Shown here in pieces: positions 1 to 13,648 of a DNA stretch of 64,000 nt. The notes under the pieces are model-generated. The model was not told the DNA's origin, searched no databases, and saw nothing but the letters and a program-made list of their open reading frames with translations. This stretch comes from Colletes latitarsis. Lineage: Eukaryota > Arthropoda > Insecta > Hymenoptera > Colletidae. The stretch covers positions 19,407,501 through 19,471,500 of the forward strand of contig NC_135137.1 of NCBI RefSeq assembly GCF_051014445.1, read 5' to 3'. How positions within the stretch are numbered: the stretch's first letter is position 1; each line of letters starts with the position of its first letter. The translations under genes were made by a program, and so were the position numbers.

Positions 1-3000
1 ACTTGTTGGCGAGATCCTGGGTTTTTTTCGGGTTTGAATCACGTAGTAATGTGGTACCACACAGAAACAGTCCATTAAACCTGGTTTCGAGCAATGTTTT
101 AGAGGATAACACCGGTTAGGTCTGGGTTAGGTCTGGGTTATGCCCGCATCTGGTTCATGATTTGGCCTTCTTCGCATACTTGTTGGCCAGATCCTGGGTT
201 TTTTTCGTGTTTGAATCACGTAGTAATGTGGTAACACACTGAAGCAGTCAATTAAACCTGGTTTCGATCAATATTTTAGAGGATAACACCGGTTAGGTCT
301 GGGTTAGGTCTGGGATATGCCCGCATCAGGCTCATGATTTGGCTTTCTTCGCATACTTGTTGGCCAGATCCTGGGTTTTTTTCGTGTTTGAATCACGTAG
401 TAATGTGGTAACATACTGAAACAATCAATTCAACCTGGTTTCGATCAATGTTTTAGAGGATAACACCGGTTAGGTCTGGGTTAGGTCTGGGATATGCGCG
501 CATCTGGCTTATACTTTCGCCTGTTTCGCAAACTTGTTGGCGAGAACCTGGGTTTTTTTCGTGTTTGAATCACGTAGTAATGTGGTACCACATTGAAGCA
601 GTCAATTAAATCTGGTTTCGATCAATATTTTAGACGATATCACCGGTTAGGTCTGGGTTAAGTCTGGGTTATGCCCGCATCTGGTTCATGATTTGGCCTT
701 CTTCGCATACTTGTTGGCCAGATCCTGGGTTTTTTTCGTGTTTGAATCACGTAGTAATGTGGTATCACACTGAAGCAGTCAATTAAACCTGGTTTCGATC
801 AATATTTTAGAGGATAACACCGGTTAGGTCTGGGATATGCCCGCATCTGGCTCATGATTCTGCCTTCTTCGCATACTTGTTGGCCAGATCCTGGGTTTTT
901 TTCGTGTTTGAATCACGTAGTAATGTGGTAACACACTGAAGCAGTCAATTAAACCTGGTTTCGATCAATATTTTAGAGGATAACACCGGTTAGGTCTGGG
1001 TTAGGTCTGGGATATGCGCGCATCTGGCTTATACTTTCGCCTTTTTCGCAAACTTCTTGGCTAGATCCTGGGTTTTTTTCGGGTTTGAATCTCGTAGTGA
1101 TGTGGTACCACACAGAAACAGTCCATTAAACCTGGTTTCGGACAGTATTTTAGAGGATAACACCGGTTAGGTCTGGGATTAGTCTGGGTTATGCCCGCAT
1201 CAGGCTCATGATTTTGGCTTCTTCGCATACTTGTTGGCCAGATCCTGAGTTTTTTTCGTGTTTGAATCACGTAGTAATGTGGTAACACACTGAAGCAGGC
1301 AATTAAACCTGGTTTCGATCAATATTTTAGAGGATAACACCGGTTAGGTCTGGGTTAGGTCTGGGATATGCCCGCATCTGGCTCATGATTTGGCTTTCTT
1401 CGCATACTTGTTGGCCAGATCCTGGGTTTTTTTCGTGTTTGAATCACGTAGTAATGTGGTAACATACTGAAGCAGTCAATTAAACCTGGTTTCGATCAAT
1501 ATTTTAGAGGATAACACCGGTTAGGTCTGGGATATGCCCGCATCTGGCTCATGATTCTGCCTTCTTCGCATACTTGTTGGCCAGATCCTGGGTTTTTTTC
1601 GTGTTTGAATCACGTAGTAATGTGGTAACACACTGAAGCAGTCAATTAAACCTGGTTTCGATCAATATTTTAGAGGATAACACCGGTTAGGTCTGGGTTA
1701 GGTCTGGGATATGCGCGCATCTGGCTTATACTTTCGCCTATTTCGCAAACTTGTTGGCGAGAACCTGGGTTTTTTTCGTGTTTGAATCACGTAGTAATGT
1801 GGTACCACATTGAAGCAGTCAATTAAATCTGGTTTCGATCAATATTTTAGAGGATATCACCGGTTAGGTCTGGGTTAAGTCTGGGTTATGCCCGCATCTG
1901 GTTCATGATTTGGCCTTCTTCGCATACTTGTTGGCCAGATCCTGGGTTTTTTTCGTGTTTGAATCACGTAGTAATGTGGTATCACACTGAAGCAGTCAAT
2001 TAAACCTGGTTTCGATCAATATTTTAGAGGATAACACCGGTTAGGTCTGGGATATGCCCGCATCTGGCTCATGATTTTGCCTTCTTCGCATACTTGTTGG
2101 CCAGATCCTGGGTTTTTTTCGTGTTTGAATCACGTAGTAATGTGGTAACACACTGAAGCAGTCAATTAAACCTGGTTTCGATCAATATTTTAGAGGATAA
2201 CACCGGTTAGGTCTGGGTTAGGTCTGGGTTATGCCCGCATCTGGCTCATGATTTTGCCTTTTTCGCAAACTTGTTGGCTAGATCCTGGGTTTTTTTCGTG
2301 TTTGAATCACGTAGTAATGTGGTACCACATTGAAGCAGTCAATTAAACCTGGATTCGATCATTATTTTCGAGGATAACACCGGTTAGGTCTGGGTTAGGT
2401 CTGGGTTATGCCCGCATCTGGCTCATGATTTTGCCTTCTTCGCATACTTGTTGGCCAGATCCTGGGTCTTTTTCGTGTTTGAATCACGTAGTAATGTGGT
2501 AACACACTGATGCAGTCAATTAAACCTGGTTTCGATCAATATTTTAGAGGATAACACCGGTTAGGTCTAGGTTAAACCAGGGATATGACCGCATCTGGCT
2601 CATGATTTGGCCTTCTTCGCATACTTGTTGGCCAGATCCTGGGTTTTTTTCGTGTTTGAACCACGTACTAATGTGGTAACACACTGAAGCAGTCAATTAA
2701 ACCTGGTTTCGATCAATATTTTAGAGGATAACACCGGTTAGGTCTGGGATATGCGCGCATCTAGCTCATACTTTCGCCTTTTTCGCAAATTTGTTGCCTA
2801 GATCCTGGATTTTTTTCGGGTTTGAATCTCGTAGTAATGTGGTAACACACTGAAGCAGTCAATTAAACCTGGTTTCGATCAATATTTTAGAGGATAACAC
2901 CGGTTAGGTCTGGGTTAGGTCTGGGATATGCGCGCATCTGGCTTATACTTTCGCCTTTTTCGCAAACTTCTTGGCTAGATCCTGGGTTTTTTTCGGGTTT

Positions 3001-5127
3001 GAATCTCGTAGTGATGTGGTACCACACAGAAACAGTCCATTAAACCTGGTTTCGGACAGTATTTTAGAGGATAACACCGGTTAGGTCTGGGATTCGTCTG
3101 GGTTATGCCCGCATCAGGCTCATGATTTTGGCTTCTTCGCATACTTGTTGGCCAGATCCTGAGTTTTTTTCGTGTTTGAATCACGTAGTAATGTGGTAAC
3201 ACACTGAAGCAGGCAATTAAACCTGGTTTCGATCAATATTTTAGAGGATAACACCGGTTAGGTCTGGGTTAGGTTTGGGTTATGCCCGCATCTGGCTCAT
3301 GATTTGGCCTTCTTCGCATACTTGTTGGCCAGATCCTGGGTCTTTTCGTGTTTGAATCACGTAGTAATGTGGTAACACACTGAAGCAGTCAATTAAACCT
3401 GGTTTCGATCAATGTTTTAGAGGATTACACCGGTTAGGTCTGGGTTAAGTCTGGGTTATGCCCGCATCTGGTTCATGATTTGGCCTTCTTCGCATACTTG
3501 TTGGCCAGATCCTGGGTTTTTTTCGTGTTTGAATCACGTAGTAATGTGGTATCACACTGAAGCAGTCAATTAAACCTGGTTTCGATCAATATTTTAGAGG
3601 ATAACACCGGTTAGGTCTGGGATATGCCCGCATCTGGCTCATGATTTTACCTTCTTCGCATACTTGTTGGCCAGATCCTGGGTTTTTTTCGTGTTTGAAT
3701 CACGTAGTAATGTGGTAACACACTGAAGCAGTCAATTAAACCTGGTTTCCATCAATATTTTAGAGGATAACACCGGTTAGGTCTGGGTTAGGTCTGGGTT
3801 ATGACCGCATCTGGCTCATGATTTTGCCTTCTTCGCAAACTTGTTGGCTAGATCCTGGGTTTTTTTCGTGTTTGAATCACGTAGTAATGTGGTACCACAC
3901 AGAAACAGTCCATTAAACCTGGTTTCGGACAGTATTTTAGAGGATAACACCGGTTAGGTCTGGGATTCGTCTGGGTTATGCCCGCATCAGGCTCATGATT
4001 TTGGCTTCTTCGCATACTTGTTGGCCAGATCCTGAGTTTTTTTCGTGTTTGAATCACGTAGTAATGTGGTAACACACTGAAGCAGGCAATTAAACCTGGT
4101 TTCGATCAATATTTTAGAGGATAACACCTGTTAGGTCTGGGTTAGGTTTGGGTTATGCCCGCATCTGGCTCATGATTTGGCCTTCTTCGCATACTTGTTG
4201 GCCAGATCCTGGGTCTTTTCGTGTTTGAATCACGTAGTAATGTGGTAACACACTGAAGCAGTCAATTAAACCTGGTTTCGATCAATGTTTTAGAGGATTA
4301 CACCGGTTAGGTCTGGGTTAAGTCTGGGTTATGCCCGCATCTGGTTCATGATTTGGCCTTCTTCGCATACTTGTTGGCCAGATCCTGGGTTTTTTTCGTG
4401 TTTGAATCACGTAGTAATGTGGTATCACACTGAAGCAGTCAATTAAACCTGGTTTCGATCAATATTTTAGAGGATAACACCGGTTAGGTCTGGGATATGC
4501 CCGCATCTGGCTCATGATTTTGCCTTCTTCGCATACTTGTTGGCCAGATCCTGGGTTTTTTTCGTGTTTGAATCACGTAGTAATGTGGTAACACACTGAA
4601 GCAGTCAATTAAACCTGGTTTCGATCAATATTTTAGAGGATAACACCGGTTAGGTCTGGGTTAGGTCTGGGTTATGACCGCATCTGGCTCATGATTTTAC
4701 CTTCTTCGCAAACTTGTTGGCTAGATCCTGGGTTTTTTTCGTGTTTGAATCACGTAGTAATGTGGTACCACATTGAAGAAGTCAATTAAACCTGGATTCG
4801 ATCATTATTTTCGAGGATAACACCGGTTAGGTCTGGGTTAGGTCTGGGTTATGCCCGCATCTGGCTCATGATTTTGCCTTCTTCGCATACTTGTTGGCCA
4901 GATCCTGGGTCTTTTTCGTGTTTGAATTACGTAGTAATGTGGTAACACACTGATGCAGTCAATTAAACCTGGTTTCGATCAATATTTTAGAGGATAACAC
5001 CGGTTAGGTCTAGGTTAAACCAGGGATATGACCGCATCTGGCTCATGATTTGGCCTTCTTCGCATACTTGTTGGCCAGATCCTGGGTTTTTTTCGTGTTT
5101 GAACCACGTACTAATGTGGTAACACAC

Positions 5128-6589
5128 TGAAGCAGTCAATTAAACCTGGTTTCGATCAATATTTTAGAGGATAACACCGGTTAGGTCTGGGATATGCGCG
5201 CATCTGGCTCATACTTTCGCCTTTTTCGCAAATTTGTTGCCTAGATCCTGGATTTTTTTCGGGTTTGAATCTCGTAGTAATGTGGTACCACACAGAAACA
5301 GTCCATTAAACCTGGTTTCGATCAGTATTTTAGAGGATAACACCGGTTAGGTCTGGGTTAGGTCTGGGATATGCGCGCATCTGGCTTATACTTTCGCCTT
5401 TTTCGCAAACTTCTTGGCTAGATCCTGGGTTTTTTTCGGGTTTGAATCTCGTAGTGATGTGGTACCACACAGAAACAGTCCATTAAACCTGGTTTCGGAC
5501 AGTATTTTAGAGGATAACACCGGTTAGGTCTGGGATTCGTCTGGGTTATGCCCGCATCAGGCTCATGATTTTGGCTTCTTCGCATACTTGTTGGCCAGAT
5601 CCTGAGTTTTGTTCGTGTTTGAATCACGTAGTAATGTGGTAACACACTGAAGCAGTCAATTAAACCTGGTTTCGATCAATATTTTAGAGGATAACACCGG
5701 TTAGGTCTGGGTTAGGTCTGGGTTAGGTCTGGGTTATGCCCGCATCTGGCTCATGATTTGGCCTTCTTCGCATACTTGTTGGCCAGATCCTGGGTCTTTT
5801 CGTGTTTGAATCACGTAGTAATGTGGTAACACACTGAAGCAGTCAATTAAACCTGGTTTCGATCAATGTTTTAGAGGATTACACCGGTTAGGTCTGGGTT
5901 AGGTCTGGGATATGCGCGCATCTGGCTTATACTTTCGCCTTTTTCGCAAACTTGTTGGCTAGATCCGGGGTTTTTTTCGGGTTTGAATCATGTAGCAATG
6001 TGGTACCACACAGAAACAGTCCATTAAACCTGGTTTCGGACAGTATTTTAGAGGATAACACCGGTTAGGTCTGGGTTTCGTCTGGGTTATGCCCGCATCA
6101 GGCTCATGATTTTGCCTTCTTCGCATACTTGTTCGCCAGATCCTGGGTTTTTTTCGTGTTTGAATCACATAGTAATGTGGTAACACACTGTAGCAGTCAA
6201 TTAAACCTGGTTTCGATCAATATTTTAGAGGATAACACCGGTTAGGTCCGGGTTAGGTCTGGGATATGCGGCCCATCTGGCTTATACTTTCGCCTTTTTC
6301 GCAAACTGCTTGGCCAGATCCTGGGTTTTTTTCGTGTTTGAATCGGGTAGTAATGTGGTACCACATTGAAGCAGTCAATTAAACCTGGTTTCGATCAATA
6401 TTTTAGAGGATTACACCGGTTATGTCTGGGATATCCCCCCATCTGGCTTATACCTTCGCCTTTTTCACAAACTTGTTGGCCAGATCCTGGGTTTTTTTCG
6501 TGTTTGAATCACGTAGTAATGTGGTAACATACTGAAGCAATCAATTCAACCTGGTTTCGATCAATGTTTTAGAGGATAACACCGGTTAG
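5128..6589 (+). repeat. Duplicated satellite block, partner at 17960-19421 (offset 12832)
   Basis: About 1.46 kb matches 17960-19421 at a constant offset of 12832 with only scattered substitutions where I compared lines. Beyond both ends the monomer variants differ. It includes a rare three-unit telomere-like run near 5702-5734 that is repeated near 18535-18566. Confidence 0.85.
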
Positions 6590-6790
6590 GTCTGGGTTAA
6601 GTCTGGGATATGCGCGCATCTGGCTTATACTTTCGCCTATTTCGCAAACTTGTTGGCGAGATCCTGGGTTTTTTTCGTGTTTGAATCACGTAGTAATGTG
6701 GTAACACACTGAAGCAGTCAATTAAACCTGGATTCGATCATTATTTTAGAGGATAACACCGGTTAGGTCTGGGATATGCGCGCATCTGGG

Positions 6791-8778
6791 TTATACTTTC
6801 GCCTTTTTCGCAAACTTGTTGGCTAGATCCTGGGTTTTTTTCGGGTTTGAATCTCGTAGTAATGTGGTACCACACAGAAGCAGTCCATTAAACCTGGATT
6901 CGGACAGTATTTTAGCGGATAACACCGGTTAGGTCTGGGTTTCGTCTGGGTTATGCCCGCATATGGCTAATGAATTTGCCTTCTTCGCATACTTGTTGGC
7001 CAGATCCTGGGTTTTTTTCGTGTTTGAATCACGTAGTAATGTGGTAACACATTGAAGCAGTCAATTAAACCTGGATTCGATCATTATTTTCGAGGATAAC
7101 ACCGGTTAGGTCTGGGTTAGGTCTGGGTTATGCCCGCATCTGGCTCATGATTTTGCCTTCTTCGCATACTTGTTGGCCAGATCCTGGGTTCTTTCGTGTT
7201 TGAATCACGTAGTAATGTGGTAACACACTGAAGCAGTCAATTAAACCTGGTTTCGATCAATATTTTAGAGGATAACACCGGTTAGGTCTGGGTTAGGTCT
7301 GGGATATGACCGCATCTGGCTCATGATTTGGCCTTTTTCGCAAATTTGTTGGCTAGATCCTGGGTTTTTTTCGGGTTTGAATCTCGTAGTAATGTGGTAA
7401 CACACTGAGGCAGTCAATTAAACCTGGCTTCGATCAATATTTTAGAGGATAACATCGGTTAGGTCTGGGTTAGGTCTGGGATATGCGCGCATCTGGCTTA
7501 TACTTTCGCCTTTTTCGCAATCTTGTTGGCCAGATCCTGGGTTTTTTTCGTGTTTGAATCACGTAGTAATGTGGTACAACACTGAAGCAGTCAATTAAAC
7601 CTGGTTTCGATCAATATTTTAGAGGATAACACCGGTTAGGTCTGGGTTAGGTCTGGGATATGACCGCATCTGGCTCATGATTTGGCCTTCTTCGCATACT
7701 TGTTCGCTAGATCCTGGGTTTTTTTCGTGTTTGAATCACGTAGTAATGTGGTACAACACTGAAGCAGTCAATTAAACCTGGTTTCGATCAATATTTTAGA
7801 GGATAACACCGGTTAGGTCTGGGATATGCGCGCATCTGGCTTATACTTTCGCCTTTTTCGCAAACTTGTTGGCTAGATCCTGGGTTTTTTTCGGGTTTGA
7901 ATCTCGTAGTAATGTGGTACCACACAGAAACAGTCCATTAAACCTGGTTTCAGACAGTATTTTAGAGGATAACACCGGTTAGGTGTGGGTTTCGTCTGGG
8001 TTATGCCCGCATCAGGCTCATGATTTTGCCTTCTTCGGATACTTGTTGGCCAGATCCTGGGTTTTTTTTGTGTTTGAATCGCGTAGTAATGTGGTAACAC
8101 ACTGAAGCAGTCAATTAAACCTGGTTTCGATCAATATTCTAGAGGATAACACCGGTTAGGTCTGGGTTAGGTCTGGGTTATGCCCGCATCTGGCTCACGA
8201 TTTGACCTTCTTCGCAAACTTGTTGGCCAGATCCTGGGTTTTTTTTCGTGTTTGAATCACGTAGTAATGTGGTAACACACTGAAGCAGTCAATTAAACCT
8301 GGTTTCAATCTATATTTTAGAGGATAACACCGGTTAGGTCTGGGATAGGTCTGGGTTATGCCCGCATCTGGCTTATACTTTCGCCTTTTTCGCAAACTTG
8401 TTGGCTAGATCCAGGGTTTTTTTCGTGTATGAATCTCGTAGTAATGTGGTACCACACAGAAGCAGTCCATTAAACCTGGATTCGGACAGTATTTTAGCGG
8501 ATAACACCGGTTAGGTCTGGGTTTCGTCTGGGTTATGCCCGCATATGGCTAATGAATTTGCCTTCTTCACATACTTGTTGGCCAGATCCTGGGTTTTTTT
8601 CGTGTTTGAATCACGTAGTAATGTGGTATCACACTGAAGCAGTCAATTAAACCTGGTTTCGATCAATATTTTAGAGGATAACACCGGTTAGGTCTGGGAT
8701 ATGCGCGCATCTGGGTTATACTTTCGCCTTTTTCGCAAACTTGTTGGATAGATCCTGGGTTTTTTTCGGGTTTGAATC
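6791..8778 (+). repeat. Higher-order repeat, copy 1 (~1.99 kb)
   Basis: This block recurs at 10133-12120 (offset 3342) and 13649-15636 (offset 6858). A shortened copy begins near 19634 (offset 12843) and runs to about 21130. Diagnostic variants keep the same order in all copies, including GGCTAATGAATTTGCC, ATCTTGTTGGCC and CTTCGGATACTT. A longer match, 6791-10062 with 13649-16920, shares the 6858 offset. Confidence 0.88.
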
Positions 8779-10132
8779 ACGTAGTAATATGGTACTACAC
8801 AGAAACAGTCCATTAAACCTGGATTCGGACAGTATTTTAGCCGATAACACCGGTTAGGTCTGGGTATCGTCTAGGTTCTGCCCGCATCTGGCTCTTGATT
8901 TTGCCTTCTTCGCATACTTGTTGGCCAGATCCTGGGATTTTTTTCGTGTTTGAATCACGTAGTAATGTGGTAACACACTGAAGCAGTCACTTAAACCTGG
9001 TTTCGATCAATATTTTAGAGGATAACACCGGTTAGGTCTGGGTTAGGTCTGGGTTAGGTCTGGGTTATGCCCGCATCTGGCTCATGATTTGGCCTTCTTC
9101 GCATACTTGTTGGCCAGATCCTGGGTCTTTTCGTGTTTGAATCACGTAGTAATGTGGTAACACACTGAAGCAGTCAATTAAACCTGGTTTCGATCAATGT
9201 TTTAGAGGATTACACCGGTTAGGTCTGGGTTAGGTCTGGGATATGCGCGCATCTGGCTTATACTTTCGCCTTTTTCGCAAACTTGTTGGCTAGATCCGGG
9301 GTTTTTTTCGGGTTTGAATCATGTAGTAATGTGGTACCACACAGAAACAGTCCATTAAACCTGGTTTCGGAAAGTATTTTAGAGGATAACACCGGTTAGG
9401 TCTGGGTTTCGTCTGGGTTATGCCCGCATCAGGCTCATGATTTTGCCTTCTTCGCATACTTGTTCGCCAGATCCTGGGTTTTTTTCGTGTTTGAATCACA
9501 TAGTAATGTGGTAACACACTGTAGCAGTCAATTAAACCTGGTTTCGATCAATATTTTAGAGGATAACACCGGTTAGGTCCGGGTTAGGTCTGGGATATGC
9601 GGCCCATCTGGCTTATACTTTCGCCTTTTTCGCAAACTGCTTGGCCAGATCCTGGGTTTTTTTCGTGTTTGAATCAGGTAGTAATGTGGTACCACATTGA
9701 AGCAGTCAATTAAACCTGGTTTCGATCAATATTTTAGAGGATTACACTGGTTATGTCTGGGATATCCCCCCATCTGGCTTATACCTTCGCCTTTTTCACA
9801 AACTTGTTGGCCAGATCCTGGGTTTTTTTCGTGTTTGAATCACGTAGTAATGTGGTAACATACTGAAGCAATCAATTCAACCTGGTTTCGATCAATGTTT
9901 TAGAGGATAACACCGGTTAGGTCTGGGTTAAGTCTGGGATATGCGCGCATCTGGCTTATACTTTCGCCTATTTCGCAAACTTGTTGGCGAGATCCTGGGT
10001 TTTTTTCGTGTTTGAATCACGTAGTAATGTGGTAACACACTGAAGCAGTCAATTAAACCTGGTTTCGATCAATATTTTAGAGGATAACACCGGTTAGGTC
10101 TGGGTTAGGTCTGGGTTATGCCCGCACCTGGC

Positions 10133-12120
10133 TTATACTTTCGCCTTTTTCGCAAACTTGTTGGCTAGATCCTGGGTTTTTTTCGGGTTTGAATCTCGTA
10201 GTAATGTGGTACCACACAGAAGCAGTCCATTAAACCTGGATTCGGACAGTATTTTAGCGGATAACACCGGTTAGGTCTGGGTTTCGTCTGGGTTATGCCC
10301 GCATATGGCTAATGAATTTGCCTTCTTCGCATACTTGTTGGCCAGATCCTGGGTTTTTTTCGTGTTTGAATCACGTAGTAATGTGGTAACACATTGAAGC
10401 AGTCAATTAAACCTGGATTCGATCATTATTTTCGAGGATAACACCGGTTAGGTCTGGGTTAGGTCTGGGTTATGCCCGCATCTGGCTCATGATTTTGCCT
10501 TCTTCGCATACTTGTTAGCCAGATCCTGGATTTTTTCGTGTTTGAATCACGTAGTAATGTGGTAACACACTGAAGCAGTCAATTAAACCTGGTTTCGATC
10601 AATATTTTAGAGGATAACACCGGTTAGGTCTGGGTTAGGTCTGGGATATGACCGCATCTGGCTCATGATTTGGCCTTTTTCGCAAATTTGTTGGCTAGAT
10701 CCTGGGTTTTTTTCGGGTTTGAATCTCGTAGTAATGTGGTAACACACTGAAGCAGTCAATTAAACCTGGTTTCGATCAATATTTTAGAGGATAACATCGG
10801 TTAGGTCTGGGTTAGGTCTGGGATATGCGCGCATCTGGCTTATACTTTCGCCTTTTTCGCAATCTTGTTGGCCAGATCCTGGGTTTTTTTCGTGTTTGAA
10901 TCACGTAGTAATGTGGTACAACACTGAAGCAGTCAATTAAACCTGGTTTCGATCAATATTTTAGAGGATAACACCGGTTAGGTCTGGGTTAGGTCTGGGA
11001 TATGACCGCATCTGGCTCATGATTTGGCCTTCTTCGCATACTTGTTCGCTAGATCCTGGGTTTTTTTCGTGTTTGAATCACGTAGTAATGTGGTACAACA
11101 CTGAAGCAGTCAATTAAACCTGGTTTCGATCAATATTTTAGAGGATAACACCGGTTAGGTCTGGGATATGCGCGCATCTGGCTTATACTTTCGCCTTTTT
11201 CGCAAACTTGTTGGCTAGATCCTGGGTTTTTTTCGGGTTTGAATCTCGTAGTAATGTGGTACCACACAGAAACAGTCCATTAAACCTGGTTTCAGACAGT
11301 ATTTTAGAGGATAACACCGGTTAGGTGTGGGTTTCGTCTGGGTTATGCCCGCATCAGGCTCATGATTTTGCCTTCTTCGGATACTTGTTGGCCAGATCCT
11401 GGGTTTTTTTCGTGTTTGAATCACGTAGTAATGTGGTAACACACTGAAGCAGTCAATTAAACCTGGTTTCGATCAATATTCTAGAGGATAACACCGGTTA
11501 GGTCTGGGTTAGGTCTGGGTTATGCCCGCATCTGGCTCACGATTTGACCTTCTTCGCAAACTTGTTGGCCAGATCCTGGGTTTTTTTTCGTGTTTGAATC
11601 ACGTAGTAATGTGGTAACACACTGAAGCAGTCAATTAAACCTGGTTTCAATCTATATTTTAGAGGATAACACCGGTTAGGTCTGGGTTAGGTCTGGGTTA
11701 TGCCCGCATCTGGCTTATACTTTCGCCTTTTTCGCAAACTTCTTGGCTAGATCCAGGGTTTTTTTCGTGTATGAATCTCGTAGTAATGTGGTACCACACA
11801 GAAGCAGTCCATTAAACCTGGATTCGGACAGTATTTTAGCGGATAACACCGGTTAGGTCTGGGTTTCGTCTGGGTTATGCCCGCATATGGCTAATGAATT
11901 TGCCTTCTTCACATACTTGTTGGCCAGATCCTGGGTTTTTTTCGTGTTTGAATCACGTAGTAATGTGGTATCACACTGAAGCAGTCAATTAAACCTGGTT
12001 TCGATCAATATTTTAGAGGATAACACCGGTTAGGTCTGGGATATGCGCGCATCTGGGTTATACTTTCGCCTTTTTCGCAAACTTGTTGGATAGATCCTGG
12101 GTTTTTTTCGGGTTTGAATC
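10133..12120 (+). repeat. Higher-order repeat, copy 2 (~1.99 kb)
   Basis: Matches 6791-8778 at a constant offset of 3342 with few substitutions. It is followed from about 12.1 kb by a different variant block (GTGGTGCCACAC type) that is itself duplicated about 707 bp further on and again near 17.2 kb. Confidence 0.86.
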
Positions 12121-13648
12121 TCGTAGTAATGTGGTGCCACACAGAAACAGTCCATTAAACCTGGTTTCAGACAGTATTTTAGAGGATAACACCGGTTAGT
12201 TATGGGTTTCGTCTGGGTTATGCCCGCATCAGGCTCATGATTTTGCCTTCTTCGCATACTTGTTGGCCAGATCCTGGGTTTTTTTCGTGTTTGAATCACG
12301 TAGTAATGTGGTAACACACTGAAGCAGTCAATTAAACCTGGTTTCGATCAATGTTTTAGAGGATAACACCGGTTAGGTCTGGGTTAGGTCTGGGATATGC
12401 GCCCATCTGGCTTATACTTTCGCCTTTTTCGCAAACTTGTTGGCCAGATCCTGGGCTTTTCCTTGTTTGGATCACGTAGTAATGTGGTACCACATTGAAG
12501 CAGTCAATTAAACCTGGTTACGATCAATATTTTAGAGGATAACACCGGTTAGGTATGGGTTTCGTCTGGGTTATGCCCGCATCTGGCTCATGATTTGACC
12601 TTCTTCGCATACTTGTTGGCCAGATCCTGGGTTTTTTTCGTGTTTTAATCACGTAGTAATGTGGTGCAACACTGCAGCAGTCAATTAAACCTGGCTTCGA
12701 TCAATATTTCAGAGGATAACACCGGTTAGGTCTGGGTTAGGTCTGGGATATGCGCGCATCTGGCTTATACCTTCGCCTTTTTCGCAGACTTGTTGGCTAG
12801 ATCCTGGGTTTTTTTCGGGTTTGAATCTCGTAGTAATGTGGTGCCACACAGAAACAGTCCATTAAACCTGGTTTCAGGCAGTATTTTAGAGGATAACACC
12901 GGTTAGTTATGGGTTTCGTCTGGGTTATGCCCGCATCAGGCTCATGATTTTGCCTTCTTCGCATACTTGTTGGCCAGATCCTGGGTTTTTTTCGTGTTTG
13001 AATCACGTAGTAATGTGGTAACACACTGAAGCAGTCAATTAAACCTGGTTTCGATCAATGTTTTAGAGGATAACACCGGTTAGGTCTGGGTTAGGTCTGG
13101 GATATGCGCCCATCTGGCTTATACTTTCGCCTTTTTCGCAAACTTGTTGGCCAGATCCTGGGCTTTTCCTTGTTTGGATCACGTAGTAATGTGGTACCAC
13201 ATTGAAGCAGTCAATTAAACCTGGTTACGATCAATATTTTAGAGGATAACACCGGTTAGGTATGGGTTTCGTCTGGGTTATGCCCGCATCTGGCTCATGA
13301 TTTGACCTTCTTCGCATACTTGTTGGCCAGATCCTGGGTTTTTTTCGTGTTTGAATCACGTAGTAATGTGGTAACACACTGAAGCAGTCAATTAAACCTG
13401 GTTTCGATCAATGTTTCAGAGGATAACACCGGTTAGGTCTGGGTTAAGTCTGGGATATGCGCCCATCTGGCTTATACTTTCGCCTTTTTCGCAAACTTGT
13501 TGGCCAGATCCTGGGTTTTTTTCGTGTTTGAATCACGTAGTAATGTGGTAACACACTGAAGCAGTCAATTAAACCTGGTTTCGATCAATATTTTAGAGGA
13601 TAACACCGGTTAGGTCTGGGTTAGGTCTGGGTTATGCCCGCACCTGGC

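Noticed and set aside
1061..1288. Recurrent 75-codon minus-strand open frames (MLPHYY... type) across the satellite, also at 2975, 5959, 11215, 24391 and elsewhere
   Set aside because: They are satellite sequence read through in one frame, since 177 is divisible by three. Their start and end follow monomer variants, they have no domain and no separate conservation. They are not genes.
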